The position numbers and the translations under genes are program-made. Positions 23,965 to 35,339 of a DNA stretch of 64,000 nucleotides are shown one piece after another. Positions within the stretch are counted from its first letter, which is position 1. The number at the start of each line of letters is the position of its first letter. Below the pieces are notes generated by a model, which worked only from the letters and a program-made list of their open reading frames with translations, was not told the origin of the DNA and searched no databases. Origin of the DNA: Tetrastigma voinierianum (Eukaryota > Streptophyta > Magnoliopsida > Vitales > Vitaceae); assembly GCA_016808115.1 (NCBI GenBank), contig JAEQBH010003963.1, forward strand, positions 62,001-126,000. The letters are read 5' to 3'.

Positions 23965-24036
23965 TGAACCCGACGTGAATCGAACACGCAACCTTCTGAT
24001 CTGGAGTCAGACGCGCTACCATTGCGCCACGGATCC
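23965..24036 (-). tRNA. trnW-CCA: tRNA-Trp (anticodon CCA)
   Basis: A 72-nt gene on the minus strand. The acceptor stem GGATCCG pairs with CGGGTTC (with G-U pairs), the D stem is GCGC/GCGC, and the anticodon stem TCTGA/TCAGA encloses the loop CTCCAGA with CCA at its centre. The T arm is GCGTG-TTCGATT-CACGT and the discriminator base is A. Internal promoter boxes A (TGGCGCAATGG) and B (GTTCGATTC) are intact, and a T-run terminator follows. It has no intron. It probably supplies tryptophan tRNA for cytosolic translation and is the one plausible functional gene in the window. Confidence 0.95.
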
Positions 24037-24104
24037 ACATGTTATCTCTCTTATTAGTAAATTAGTTTATAGTTAAACATTAATGACGAAAAACGACGTG
24101 CTTT

Positions 24105-24140
24105 GTGGAGTCAGACGTGCTGCTATTGCGCCACGGATCC
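24105..24140 (-). pseudogene. Truncated tRNA-Trp copy (5' half)
   Basis: The minus strand repeats the first 36 nt of the tRNA gene (GGATCCGTGGCGCAAT, through GACTCCA) with two or three substitutions and then stops within the anticodon loop. The upstream flank is also duplicated (CCACATGTTA..CTCTTATTAGTAAATTA versus CCACGTGTTA..CTCAAATTAGCATATTA), indicating tandem duplication of the locus followed by loss of the 3' half. Confidence 0.85.
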
Positions 24141-24909
24141 ACGTGTTAATTCTCAAATTAGCATATTAGGAAATCTATATTATGAGTCCGTTTCAATTTT
24201 TTTTAAAAAAATTCGAATTAAAACATCATAAACCAAAGTCCCATGATTAAAAAAATATTTTATAAAGGATTTAATAAATTTTAGTTATAATCTAGTAACA
24301 TTGTCTACTAAAATATGTGTTAGGTACAATCTTATACCTAAGGTTTGTTGTATGTTTGTTGAGCATTTTATCAAATATTTTTTCTTTTTATTAATTATTT
24401 AAAATTATGAATTAATATTTTTTAAAGCTTAAACACTTTAATATAATATAAAGATAAATTGTCCTCACATTCGAACCTGTGACCTTCATTTTACGCCTTT
24501 TCCTTTTCAAACGTCAATATTCTACCACACAATGCACGCGTATGATCCGGTCTTGGGCTTTTGTTTTGATCATAATTTTCAAATAAATAAACGTGTCTCT
24601 AATGTGGTTTTCCAAAAATATTGATTTAAAGCATCTTCAACCATAAATATCTATTTTCCTCTCCAAAGTGGCATATTTTCTATATTTGAAATATGATAAG
24701 ACCTACTTTTTTCACTTTCAATTCTAACCATAATTTTTAAATTTATCTTTAAATCACTATTCATATCTCCAAATATTATAAAAAATTGAAGAATAGTATT
24801 TTCCACTTTTTTATTATTATAAAAATAAAAAAGGTGAATAATGTCTTATCTAAGGTAGTCCCGAATCGTTATACGATCAGGTTTGAAAGAGAAAAGTGAA
24901 GACACCATA
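24141..24909. other. AT-rich spacer
   Basis: No frame or repeat that I recognise. It is the DNA into which the large gypsy nest inserted; CCATA (24,905-24,909) would be the left target duplication, but its partner lies outside the window. Confidence 0.5.
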
Positions 24910-26330
24910 TGTAAAATTCGAAAGTAAATTCCAGCTTTCAAAAGGCAAACACGCGAACTTGCCACTACGATATTACGTCAAAACTTGTAGTTTTTAGATA
25001 TCTGACGACGAAACCAACCTCATTCCTACCGTCACACGAAATTTATTATGCTCGCATCTAATTTCACACTTCGAGATAATCAAATTTTCACGCTGGAAAG
25101 AACGAAATACGACGACATTTACGAGTCATGTGGGTGACACATGGCGAGTCATGTGGGTGACACATGATGAATCATGTGTCACAATGCATGACAAAGGCCT
25201 ATGCATGTAGGACACATGGCAAGTGTGAAGGCTATAACATGGAGTCATCAGACGAGGGGCACTACAAGGAAAAGGAAGGAAAAAAGTGGAAAGAAAGGAA
25301 GAACAGAGGAATAGAAAAGAGAGAGAGAAGGAGATGAAAGGGAGAGCGAAAGAAAGGGAAAAGGAAAGTGGGTGTCTGACGACGGAATCTCGTCGCACTG
25401 CCAAGAAAGTTCGTGATATTCAATGAGGCCACGCTACAAAGCGCAGTTTCCTACTACGCTCATTTCACGCCTAGGGGCCGTAGGGGCTCTGCACAATTTC
25501 GCCTCACTTCGGGGCAAATTTTTTCATTGTGTAGCATGTTTTGGTTGTAGGACAGTCATGGACCGAGTGTATGAGTTCCCGGGACCATCGAGGTCGAGCA
25601 CGGTGTCCCGTAACCGAGCAACCGCGTAATGGAAACGGGGCATGCCCGAATCCCGCACCACCCCTGCGAATCGGTAGCGCCAACTTTGGACGACCATAAC
25701 TTTCCCGGGTCCGAACCCGACTTAGGCGCTCTTGGACTCTACTCCAAAGATCGTTGAGCTCCAGAATTTAATAAGATGAAATGCTCAACAAAACCGGTAA
25801 TGAAAGTAAAGGTCGGGTCATGGATGCTTGAGGAACGATTAGTTCGCTTCCGAAACTGCTTTTCTAACTTAGCCAGAAGCCTAAATGCTCGCATACGTAT
25901 GTACTCGAAAGCAGAAATTGCGTGTTGAATTTTTGTGTGATATTTATAAAATCTGGAATTTCTGGACTAAGTTTAGATTTTTTCGAGGTCAAGTCTGGTT
26001 GGATTTATGACTAGGAATGGCTAATGTGTGTTATTATTGTAAATTGAATAATATGTTAATGTGTGAAATTATATGATATATGTGGGATAAAAATGAAAAT
26101 AATTATATGAATTAAACATAATTTATCCGTGTCACTTGACATGTAATGTGTGATTTATATGTTGTATATGACACTTAGCTGCATAAGTAGTGATAACACA
26201 TGCGATGACACTTGTATTGCATTTATACGGGACACGCATGACAATGGGTGTGAGTGCTTGGAAATGATCGACCTTGTGTTTGGCGGCTCGATGGTACATC
26301 AAGAATGCAAATGACTTTGAGACTGGCCCA

Positions 26331-26379
<49 letters not shown>

Positions 26380-26396
26380 TATATATATATATATAA

Positions 26397-26451
<55 letters not shown>

Positions 26452-27130
26452 GCATGTCCCTACTGTGAAAGAAGTAGTTTTCGGGAGATTGTCCATAGTA
26501 CTTCTGAGACTACCTAAAAGTACGTATCGGGATTGTCCACAGATTTCTGAGGCCGACCAGCATCGATCGAGACTGTCCACACTATATTTCGAAGACTGTC
26601 TAATAAAAAAATAAAAAATAAAAACAAAAAGATTTTTGTTTTGGAAAAATGGATCATGGACGGAACGCTCATGATGGTTTTTCACACTTAGCATATGCAT
26701 GTGTGAGGGAATCAGCGAGGACTCGGGATAGGGTCATGATTGGTCGCATCTTATGCATGACATGTAGCCATTCAGGTGTGTGATTATGTAACTGACATTG
26801 CATGTGCACTTGCGTGGGAGTACTGTAGGAGTATATATCTATTGGGGTTACACTCCGTCGTAGGGATCACCCTTCAGTACATGAGAGGATGGCAATTCTT
26901 CAGGCTCGTGGAGTGTGAAGAGGTCGGGTTGTGGCCTTAAACACTATGTTTGTAAAATATATCGAGACAACTTGCTTCTTTGATATATCACGCTTATGAT
27001 GTGAGTCAAAACTCATTGAATTTTAGTCCATTTTTCTAATTGTTCTCAATGTGATCTTGTTTTTATGCGTAAATATGTACTATTTACCAAATTTCTATTT
27101 TGCAAAATAATTAGGCGTAAATGAAAATCT
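24910..27130 (+). repeat. 5' LTR of the outer gypsy element, first part
   Basis: Matches 44,543-45,063 (ACTTGCCACTACGAT / ACTTATCACTACGAT; GTGACACATG; AATG.ATG.CAAAGGCCTATG; purine-rich GAAAGGAAG tract). It then matches 61,797-62,165 (TTTCACGC.TAGGG..GTAGGGG; ATGGACCGAGT.TATGAGTTCCCG; GACGACCATAACT). Its later part (26.6-27.05 kb: GGTTTTTCACACTTAGC, TGTGAGGGAATC, TTTAGTCCATTTTTCTAATTG) matches the reversed LTR copy at 39.6-41.9 kb. The boundary with the following segment is approximate. Confidence 0.75.
26331..26449. repeat. (TA)n microsatellite
   Basis: About 115 bp of nearly pure TA dinucleotides with two single G interruptions, inside the 5' LTR. It produces meaningless Ile/Tyr open frames on both strands. 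Confidence 0.97.
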
Positions 27131-28669
27131 AACAAGGATCAGAAGTGAAAACAGCCTTCAATGTTCACATGAGGTCACGATGTAGAATCCAAGTCGGCAC
27201 TGCCAGAAGTCGTATTGGCGTTTAATGAAAGTCATATGCATAAAGGAGAAGTTAGTGAGACACCAATCTAGTCGCGATCAGAATTCAAGGTCGCATAATG
27301 AATGAGTTGTACAGTTAAAAATGTTGTGACTAAGAAGTGAGGTTGCGACTGAATGGGCAGAATTGATGTCGCGACATGCTTTTGAGGTCGCGACATAGAA
27401 TGTAGTAGAAAACAAGAAATGTCACGACATGGAACTCAAGTCGCGACATGAATTTATCGGGCTGGTTAGAAAACATGGTCGCAAATAAAGGTCACATAAT
27501 CGTAACAAGAACTGATGTCGCGAAGACAAATCGAGGTCGCGACATATATTCCAAAATAGTGTGTATCATCAAAGTCACGACTAGAAATAGAAAAATCAAG
27601 GAAACAGCTTGAGATCGAGAAATGAGGTCGCTACGTGGATAGGAAGAAGGATGGTCGACATACTTTTGAGGTTGCGACAGGAATTGCATTGATTAAAGAA
27701 AATACTTGGTCGCGGACTCCACGTCCACGCCGCGACAAGAAAACGCGTATTTCAAGAGTTTTCAGTCACGCACCGCTTGAAAGTTCAAGACAATCAAGGA
27801 TGTCGCAACATGAAAGAGAGAGAAGTCGTGACCAAGCAGAAGCAAAGAGGATGACAACATAAATGAGGTCGCGACATCGAATTGATGTCACGACACATAA
27901 ATACAGTAAAGGCAAAGAGAGTGAGGTTGTGACATCGAATTGAGGTCGCGACATCGAATTGAGGTCGCGACACCAATTCCTGGAAACAAGAAAAGAGAGG
28001 TCGCAACCAGAGGTCTCACTACTAACATGGTCACGACAAAGAATTCATGTCGCGACCACTAATCAAAGGCAACTGAAGAAACCAGGTCACGACCGAGAAC
28101 ATTAGGTTGCAGTTCAGCAATTGTAAGTACAAGTGAAAAAAAATTGCAACTAGTTTCCTGAGGTCATGACAGACTTGACAAACCAAACCAGGATTTTACA
28201 TCGCGACAAGCTTTTGAAGTCGCGACCCAAACAATGAGCCGGGCTAGCCGGATTTGTGGAAATCCACATGGAGCCTTGAATCAGCCCACTTCTCGAAAAG
28301 TTATAAATAGGCGTACAAAGTTTTAGTAAAGCGTTTTCTTTTTGGGAACCTAGAGCAGGGGGAAGAGAAAACTCCTTGTATATTTTAGAATTTTTTTCAT
28401 TTTCTCTTCTTTGGATCCCCGAACTAGCGATGCATTTAGAATAATAGAAGGCTGAGTAATATTTCAATTTACTACACGAGTTTAAATGAAATCTAGACTA
28501 TTTGGAAGTCGTTTCTTACCGGTTGTACAGCTGCGATTAGGTGTATTATCAATGCTCCATTGTCGATTGTAATGCAGTTTTTAGAAGCGCAACTTTCACT
28601 AGTTTGAAATTATTGTTAGTTACTGATCACATCACCTTGTTTCAGGAATTGAGACTGGGTGAGACTCTT
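27131..28669 (+). repeat. GTCGCGAC-rich LTR-like segment E1, left part
   Basis: From about 27,180 to 28,230 the self-complementary octamer GTCGCGAC (about nine exact copies and many one-base variants) recurs every 20-90 bp. It is usually followed by AT (GTCGCGACAT) and preceded by AG or TG. A TATA box follows at 28,302, and then a U5-like stretch to 28,669. Here a solo LTR interrupts it and the segment continues at 33,577. The counterpart in reverse orientation is at 37.5-39.57 kb. The outer limits are uncertain. Confidence 0.65.
28302..28309 (+). promoter_or_regulatory. TATA box downstream of the GTCGCGAC array
   Basis: TATAAATA, about 80 bp after the last exact GTCGCGAC. The reversed segment has TATAAAATAC (38,891-38,900, minus strand) in the same relative place, suggesting an LTR U3 with repeated upstream elements. 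Confidence 0.55.
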
Positions 28670-29489
28670 TGATTTTTTTTTTTTTTTTTTGTAATTGGTA
28701 CACAGTAGGTATGGCCCACATCTTATAGCGAATCCAAATAGTATATACAAATCAAGAACACCACTTGGGAGTGGTGTCCATCAAATCTAGACACATATAA
28801 GCGAGTCCCATTTACAAATACGAAACTATACTTTCACATTTACCCCCTACCCAGTAAAGAGCACGGAACATATGTAGTGAACCACCCACAGTGTGTTAGC
28901 CCAGCGTATGCGATATTTGCAGCGTCTTCTCTGTTGCCTACACAGTTAAAAACCGTGCTAAACTACGCTTAGTGGGAAACATATCTTATAACTTATACTA
29001 ATGCACAAGCATTTAGACTGAATCATAATAAACTTATAACAGAAACAGATATCAAAATCATCATGAATTCATATAATCCAATATATAACGAGGTCGGATC
29101 ATGGTCGAGCAAACTTAGACATATCTGATAGCGAGACTTGTCAATTCATCTCTTTTACATAACTCATTATTTTCCGGGATTTCGGGTCGGGTTCCTATTC
29201 GAACCATCAAAATAATTACGTCTACTTGTACCTTGTGAGCTTTTAACGAATGCTTATGTCTCCAGCTAAGATCCATGTTATGCTTATTCGATTCATATAA
29301 GCGATGCGAACTTATATTATGCACAATCTTATGCCCTTTTCGGGGGAATTACACTTATAGCGGACTTGTCCTTATTGGATCTTATACTCATGACAAACTT
29401 ATTCTTATCACGGGTCTTATACTTATAAGCGGTCGGATCTTATTCTTATTCGTATTTCTCGTATCTTGTCTTGAGCTTGTACATGTCGC

Positions 29490-30060
29490 GTGAGGTCACC
29501 GGGGCAGCTACCCGCGGGTGGAGCCCATCGTCACCCCCTGGGTCCTTAGATGGTTCTCCTCACTCACTAGGATATCCCCTTACTCACAAGGTTTCTTTCG
29601 CCTTCGCAAGGATTCGAACCTTGTCACCGGGGAAGCTTAAAGGTGTAGGGAAGCTTATCGCTGCTTCTCGGCCCGAGCTCTTTCGGTTGGTAGCAGGGTG
29701 CCCTAGAACATAGCAGTGGCAGGTCATCCTGTTGTGGCAGTCTGCTCCTAGTGGTGAGGGCTAAATCAGGCCGTCGGCAGACGGTAGGCGAACAGACCCT
29801 GGCCGCCTTTGTGTGGCGTTTGCCTGGTGCGGGCCCCACCTGTGCCGACTTTTGGTGGACCCAGGCCTCGGCCAGGCACCACCTTATCCCCTTAGGGACC
29901 TCCGTACCATGGCTCGCCTCGGGCACCGGGACTGGGGCTTAAGTACCCCCCGAGTTCTTGCGTGGTGGTGCAGGCGAGCTACGGCTCGGTTGGTACCTCG
30001 TAAGGCTGGTACTGCTTTTAGGTCCGAGTTGGCGAAAGCAATCATGGCCTGAGGAAGTCT
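29490..30060. other. GC-rich island inside the solo LTR
   Basis: About 570 bp of markedly GC-rich DNA in an AT-rich LTR. On the minus strand it contains GGTTCGAATCC (29,611-29,621), a perfect match to the pol III B-box consensus, but no convincing A box upstream. The frames here (60-100 codons, both strands) look incidental. Confidence 0.4.
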
Positions 30061-30279
30061 AAAGAAAGGTCAAAGATGACCGACGGCTTATGGCCTATCG
30101 AAACAAGTGAAGACCTCTCCTATGTACTCTTATCTTGAAAGCATACTTATTTGGAGTCTCCGTGGGAGATTCTGAGCTTTGTGCTTATACGAGGTACTTA
30201 AGCACGTATTGATATTTATATCTATCTCAGATCTCAGAGTAGGAGTTTACAAGGAGACTTATACTTATCCACGAAGTTT

Positions 30280-31430
30280 ACACTTGTTCGAAGGTACCGT
30301 AGGTATCACGAAATTACGGGCGATATCTTGGATTAGCGGAACTTAATCTTATACGGGTACTCGTAAGGTACCTGCGAGTTTATCCTTATTCGAGGAAGCT
30401 TATACGGAGATGCAGAGTAGGTACTATAGAAATTGATCAAATATAGGAGTACCCGTAGGTACTACATAATCTAATCAGATACAGAGGTACCCGTAGGTAC
30501 TACAAAACTTATATTAGTACTTCGTATCTTATACTTGTACTCACGAGCTATCCTTGTCCTTACGGATCTTCTACTTGTACTACGAGTTTGATACGGTATT
30601 CGGATCTTATAGGGTATTAGACATATACATGTATTTTGGATTTTATACATGTATTACAGAACTTATACATGTATTTCAGATCTTATACATGTCTTACCGA
30701 GTATATACTTGTCTTACGGGACTTATACTGGTCTTACGGAACTTATACTGGTATTTCGGATCTTATACGTGTATTACAGAACTTATACATGTATTTCGGA
30801 TCTTACATGTATATTACGGAACTTATACTGGTCTTACGGAACTTGTAATACGGGACTTATTCTTGTCTTATAAGATCTTATACTTGTTTCTGAGAACTTA
30901 TTATTGTCTTACAGGATCTTATTCTTGTGCGAAGGTACCCGTAGGTACGATGAGTCGAAACAAATCAGGATCATATCACATACCCGGGTCGGATCGGACT
31001 TATTACGGATACGGGACATTGGTCTTTTGGTAGGGAGCCGGGGATCACGGATTCGGTATACGGAAGTACGGTAAGTGCGGACTTATACTTATTTTACGAA
31101 CTTGTGCTTATTTTGCCGATACGGGGTACCCGGTAGGTACTACCGCTTATATGACTGCGATACGAGGTACCCTTGGGTCTTCTTTGGACTTATCCTTGTC
31201 GGGACCTCCCGGTAGGGTTACGGTTTCTTCTTGGCAAAACTTATATATAACGAGACGTATTATGTTCATTAGTTCCATTGGGAATTCTGAGCTTAATCAA
31301 ATATAGGAGTACCGGTAGGTCTGACATAATATCCGAGATACAAAGAGTATGCAGTAGGTACCTCTGAGAACAAATACGAGAGGTGCAGTGGGTACTACTA
31401 AACATATACGAGGTACCGAGTAGGTACATT
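30280..31430. repeat. Dispersed GGTACCCGTAGGTAC motif cluster
   Basis: The 15-mer or close variants occur about ten times (for example near 30,286, 30,450, 30,487, 30,934, 31,125, 31,306, 31,350, 31,410). Several are followed by TAC and framed by TATAC. It is partly palindromic around GGTACC. Confidence 0.7.
30620..30930. repeat. 20-bp minisatellite, about 15 copies
   Basis: Units such as TTATACATGTATTACAGAAC repeat head to tail with a strict 20-bp period and variation at positions 7-9 and 11-19 (TATACTGGTCTTACGGAAC, TATACATGTATTTCGGATC). The three overlapping open frames here arise because 20 bp is not a multiple of three and the unit lacks stops. Confidence 0.9.
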
Positions 31431-33576
31431 CGGATCTTTACCATATTCAGTTCTTTGTTCTTATTCGAGTCTTATCATATAATTGTTGGATTACTGTAGA
31501 CCCGATGTCTACGGAATGGAGTAGGACCCACGCCTGATAAGTACTCGAAGGTCGCAGTCTGATCTTGGGGTCTTGAGTAGCACAAGCGGGAGTGCGAGAA
31601 GCAGCCGACGAGAGAGTGTCATCGTACTAATCGGAGAGTCTGAAATCTTAATAAGAGTAGGAAATTGCTAATGTCTTAGAAGCACGATCGGAGGAATGTG
31701 CGTCGCACTGTCCCGGAGAGTACCCGAAGTACTAATGTGCGAAGCACGGTCGGAAATCTTGGGTCGCACTAATCGGAAATGCAAGTACTATATACGTGCG
31801 CCGCATGCTTGAGAGGTGCCATGTCGATCAATAGCGGTCTTAGGCGGTTTTACAAATTATAGGTTCAATAACACATGTATAATAGGGGCATTCTTAACCA
31901 CATTATGTGTTCATGAATATTGCCTTTCATATTCATGTTCATGTTTCATATTCATATTCGTATTTCATGAACACATCTATACATCTTGCATTTTCTATTT
32001 TTTTCATTGTTTCATGCCTATTATATATGGAACTTCCCTTCTTATAAAGTATGATATCATAAATCACCTCATTCATATATTCTTCTTCCTACATGAATTA
32101 TCTTTGCTGAAATTGGAATCATTCCAATGGATCATCAACTCAAAGTTATGGCATTTCATGCCACTGGAATTAGATTCTGAGATTTTACACTCAGGACTGT
32201 TTGTATTACTCATTTTCAGGTCTTAACTTCATATTTAACACTATGTCCTTATACTCCCTTTAAACTGGGTGCTAAGGTTCTATTCCAACTGGAATCACCC
32301 AATTCGAACCTTGGAACTGAGTTCACGTCAGAAACAACCAGGACTACTCCATGTTCAAGGCCCGATGCAGGAATTGGCTTGCACATAGCCTCGCTTTAGT
32401 GGATTTTTCGACCACTTAGAGTCAATTTGACGATACCCTTCTATTTAAGTTGGTTCTCCTTGAAGTCTATTTACGTAGCCACTTGAATCTCAAATCGGAT
32501 AAGAAATGAGGTATGGCCAAAATACCAAAACTAGTCGAAACGAGGAAAAGCCAAGGGAACAAGGTCTTTGGCCTGGCTTCAGTTATGCTAGAACAGCTAT
32601 TATAAAACCAGAACCTAGTTGTACTAATTTGAGTTCAAATTATTGCACCGGTACCTGAATCTCAAAAAAGTACTGAAATGTGTGTTTTTCTCCATTTTCC
32701 ATACTTTTGAACCCAATCCACTCATCACCTCATAAACACTTCAAACACACATCAAAACCATTTCTAATTCACCTTGGAATCTCTTTTCTATTCAATTTCT
32801 CATGATACTTATCTTAGTTCAAAGAACTTATCATGAATTACTTCAAAACCCATTCCAATATGGGTTACAACTCGCTCCCTGCCAAATCAAACTCAGGATT
32901 TGTTAGGATTTATTCTAAACCCTAATTCAATTACTCTTAATTAACCATGAATTCATCCTCGAGAGAGGATTTCGCGTGAGCTTCTTGTGTGCCATATGGG
33001 GTTTACCCACCTTACTTGCCATCATTTTGGGTTAGAGGAAATGAAACACAGCAAAACCCAATTTTGGGGACAAACTATAACCAACCAAGCATGACAGTTC
33101 ATACATAATCTCTTAGAATCCATAGCGAGGATTGGTTTCCATACCTTTTATGGCTTGATCTTGGCAGATCCTGTGCCTCTTACTCTTGCTTTGCTCTTCT
33201 CCCCTTCTTTCTTCTCTACGGGTTCTCCCCCAATTTGAGACCAAATTGGTCTTTAAATCCCATGGATTTGATAAGGCCATGTTTGGCCCTTAGTAAACCA
33301 TTTTGGGTTAACTTTCTTTTATTTGCAAAAATAGTCCTTCCAATTCTTGGCCATTTATAGTTCAATTTCCTTTTATTTTATTTTGGCCTCTAGTCTTTTC
33401 ACATTAGGACTTTTAAGCCCCTTTTTGGACCAATTACAAAATTGTCCTTAAGTTTGGTAACTTTTCGGGTCTCTTGTTCCCGTTTTTCGCATTTAACTCG
33501 CGAAACAGTCAAGTGGAAACACAAAATACCCTAAACATGCTTCGAAAAGCGACTAGGGTGGGAGTGTTACAGTCTT

Positions 33577-34530
33577 TCTATAAATTAGAAAGAAGTACCT
33601 GGAATTTGGGGAGGATTTATTTGATTGATGTATTTTTCATGTAATTGTTCCCAATAGTGGTTTCAAATACCCGTCCAAGGATTGTCTCTTGCTCTTATTT
33701 CTAGGAGGCTGATTTCTAGGAGGCCCTTTGAGTGACACAGAGATGACTATTCCTGAGAGTTATGAACATTCTAATTGTGGGTATGTTGGACCATTATTGA
33801 AGAACTATTGAGCTCTGAGAGTTCACTTAGATAAGTACCCAGTTCACTCATAATTAATGTTGGAGGAGATTATTTATCAATTTAAATCATCATGAATTTC
33901 CACCTGTCTGTTGGAAAACTCTTGAACCTGTGTTAGAGTGAGATCTAATCAAGGGAAGGGGAGTATCCATTAGATTTAAAGGATGAGTCATCAATTAAGT
34001 TGTAGAAGTCTTACAACAACCATGATTTGGGAAGTAAGAAATGGCGGTCGAAGAAATGGGTATGAAGTATTGAGAAAAATATGAATCTTGTGAATATGTT
34101 GAATCTGGTAGGTGATTAAACCCGTCTTGAGAGAAAGCCGGGGATATTTAATTGGTGAACAAAGGAGAAATCAACTTTGCAATATCGAGGCGTCTTTGAC
34201 CAATCAGGATCAAATTTAGGATAGAGTTTTAAATGGGATATAATCTCAGTGATTGTTTTCACGATACTTCCTTATTAGTGTTCATTTGAAGGCGGGGGTT
34301 CAGGTCAAACAATCATGGTGTATATAAGTTCATTAGCTTATTTTTATGACCCTAAGTTCTCTATATTTATCTTTAAGATAATTATCCTTTAATCTTTAGT
34401 TGATAAACTTTATCGTGAGGTTGGTCAGTATGGATCTTGAGTAGTTGGGGTAGTTGGTTTGAGAATCCAGTCGATCTCTATGAGAATGATATCTGGACTT
34501 ACATCCATTTTTCCTACTTGCATGACTTGT
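33577..34530 (+). repeat. LTR-like segment E1, right part
   Basis: Resumes the segment broken at 28,669. It is homologous, in inverted orientation, to 38,450-37,600: TGAGTGACAC, GGGTAT, GTAGTTGGGGTAGTTG and a GATCTC..GAG..TATC..GACTTA.ATCCA series occur in the same order. 34,530-34,899 is probably the remaining end of the outer gypsy 5' LTR. Confidence 0.65.
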
Positions 34531-34904
34531 GCACTTGGGGTGTATAGACTAAACAATTCATAATTCCAAAACATTAAACCGGTTTATTCATTTTAAAAAC
34601 TCCAATCTAATTTGACATGGCCACAGGAAAGTTGTAAGACTCCTGTAGAGGTGTTAAATTAGAAGTTTAGTCTATATAACAAAAGGCAAACAACAATCTG
34701 TTTTGATATATTTTGGTTTGTAAAAGAGTTGTTTATCAAACTCTTGTATAATAATATGGGAAGTTGTATGTTTGCAAGAAAAAAAAAAGAAATGAGTCCC
34801 TATGAATGGGATTTACCAGCATGGACATCGGATTATCCGGCAGCCCCTGTAAATATTACGGGTTGATAGGTTGTCGACGAGCCTGGGTACAGGCGTACAC
34901 GGCT

Positions 34905-34916
34905 TGGTATCGGAGC
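34905..34916 (+). promoter_or_regulatory. Primer binding site, tRNA-iMet type
   Basis: TGGTATCGGAGC matches the standard plant TGGTATCAGAGC with one change and lies 5 bp after an LTR-type ACA end (34,899). It marks the start of the internal domain of the outer gypsy element. Confidence 0.8.
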
Positions 34917-35339
34917 ATGGGTTAACGATTACCACAGGAGATCGAGGGTGGGGAAATCCACCGGGTATTTTCGGGATATTGACATCATGGCGAGTATCGA
35001 GTTAGGTGGCTGAAATGCCCAGTTAGTGGGCATGGGTGTGGGAACCACAGGCATTGTGTGCATTGATTGCTTTTGTGTTCTAATATGTTCCACGAGAGAT
35101 GTATTATGGTTGTTTGAATAGCCATGATGGAATCGTATGAGAAGTAAAGAACACTAGGGTTAGCAAATGTAACCTTAGGGGTTTGGCAAACGAATAAGCA
35201 TGATTACGTAGGAATGGTTATTTATTAGTGTTTGGCATTATGCACCACTAATGTGATAAAAGAAATGAGAGAATCTCAAATTGCTATCTTAACTTGTGTA
35301 GATGGAAAGTCGGTAGCCGAAACGTGAGGGTCGTGCAGA

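Larger units (their letters stand above)
28670..33571 (-). mobile_element. Solo LTR of a long-LTR gypsy family (copy 1)
   Basis: A 4.9-kb block with LTR-type ends (TG at 28,670; ..GTGTTACA at 33,571). The minus-strand start TGTAACACTCCCACCC is typical for plant Del/Tekay LTRs, which gives the orientation. The flanks CTCTT (28,665-28,669) and GTCTT (33,572-33,576) look like a target duplication with one mismatch. No primer site or internal domain adjoins it. Its first 300 bp (for example GGGAGTGGTGTCC, CACATATA..GCGAGTCCCATTTAC, GCTTAGTGGGAA) recur at 62.25-62.56 kb. Confidence 0.7.

Noticed and set aside
26132..26517. Ile/Tyr-rich frames
   Set aside because: Translation of the (TA)n microsatellite.
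27180..28230. GTCGCGAC repeats as a bacterial-type restriction or CRISPR feature
   Set aside because: Surrounded by plant LTR sequence with TATA boxes; spacing is irregular.
29600..29720. A second tRNA gene
   Set aside because: Only the B-box word is present; no A box and no cloverleaf can be drawn.
30554..31033. 159-codon plus-strand frame with repeated ITELIHVF-like units
   Set aside because: It is the translation of the 20-bp minisatellite; all three frames give similar repeats, so it is not a repeat protein gene.
31816..32226. 136-codon plus-strand frame rich in Phe/His/Leu, resembling a membrane protein
   Set aside because: It lies inside the solo LTR, has low complexity, and the minus-strand LTR reading explains the sequence.
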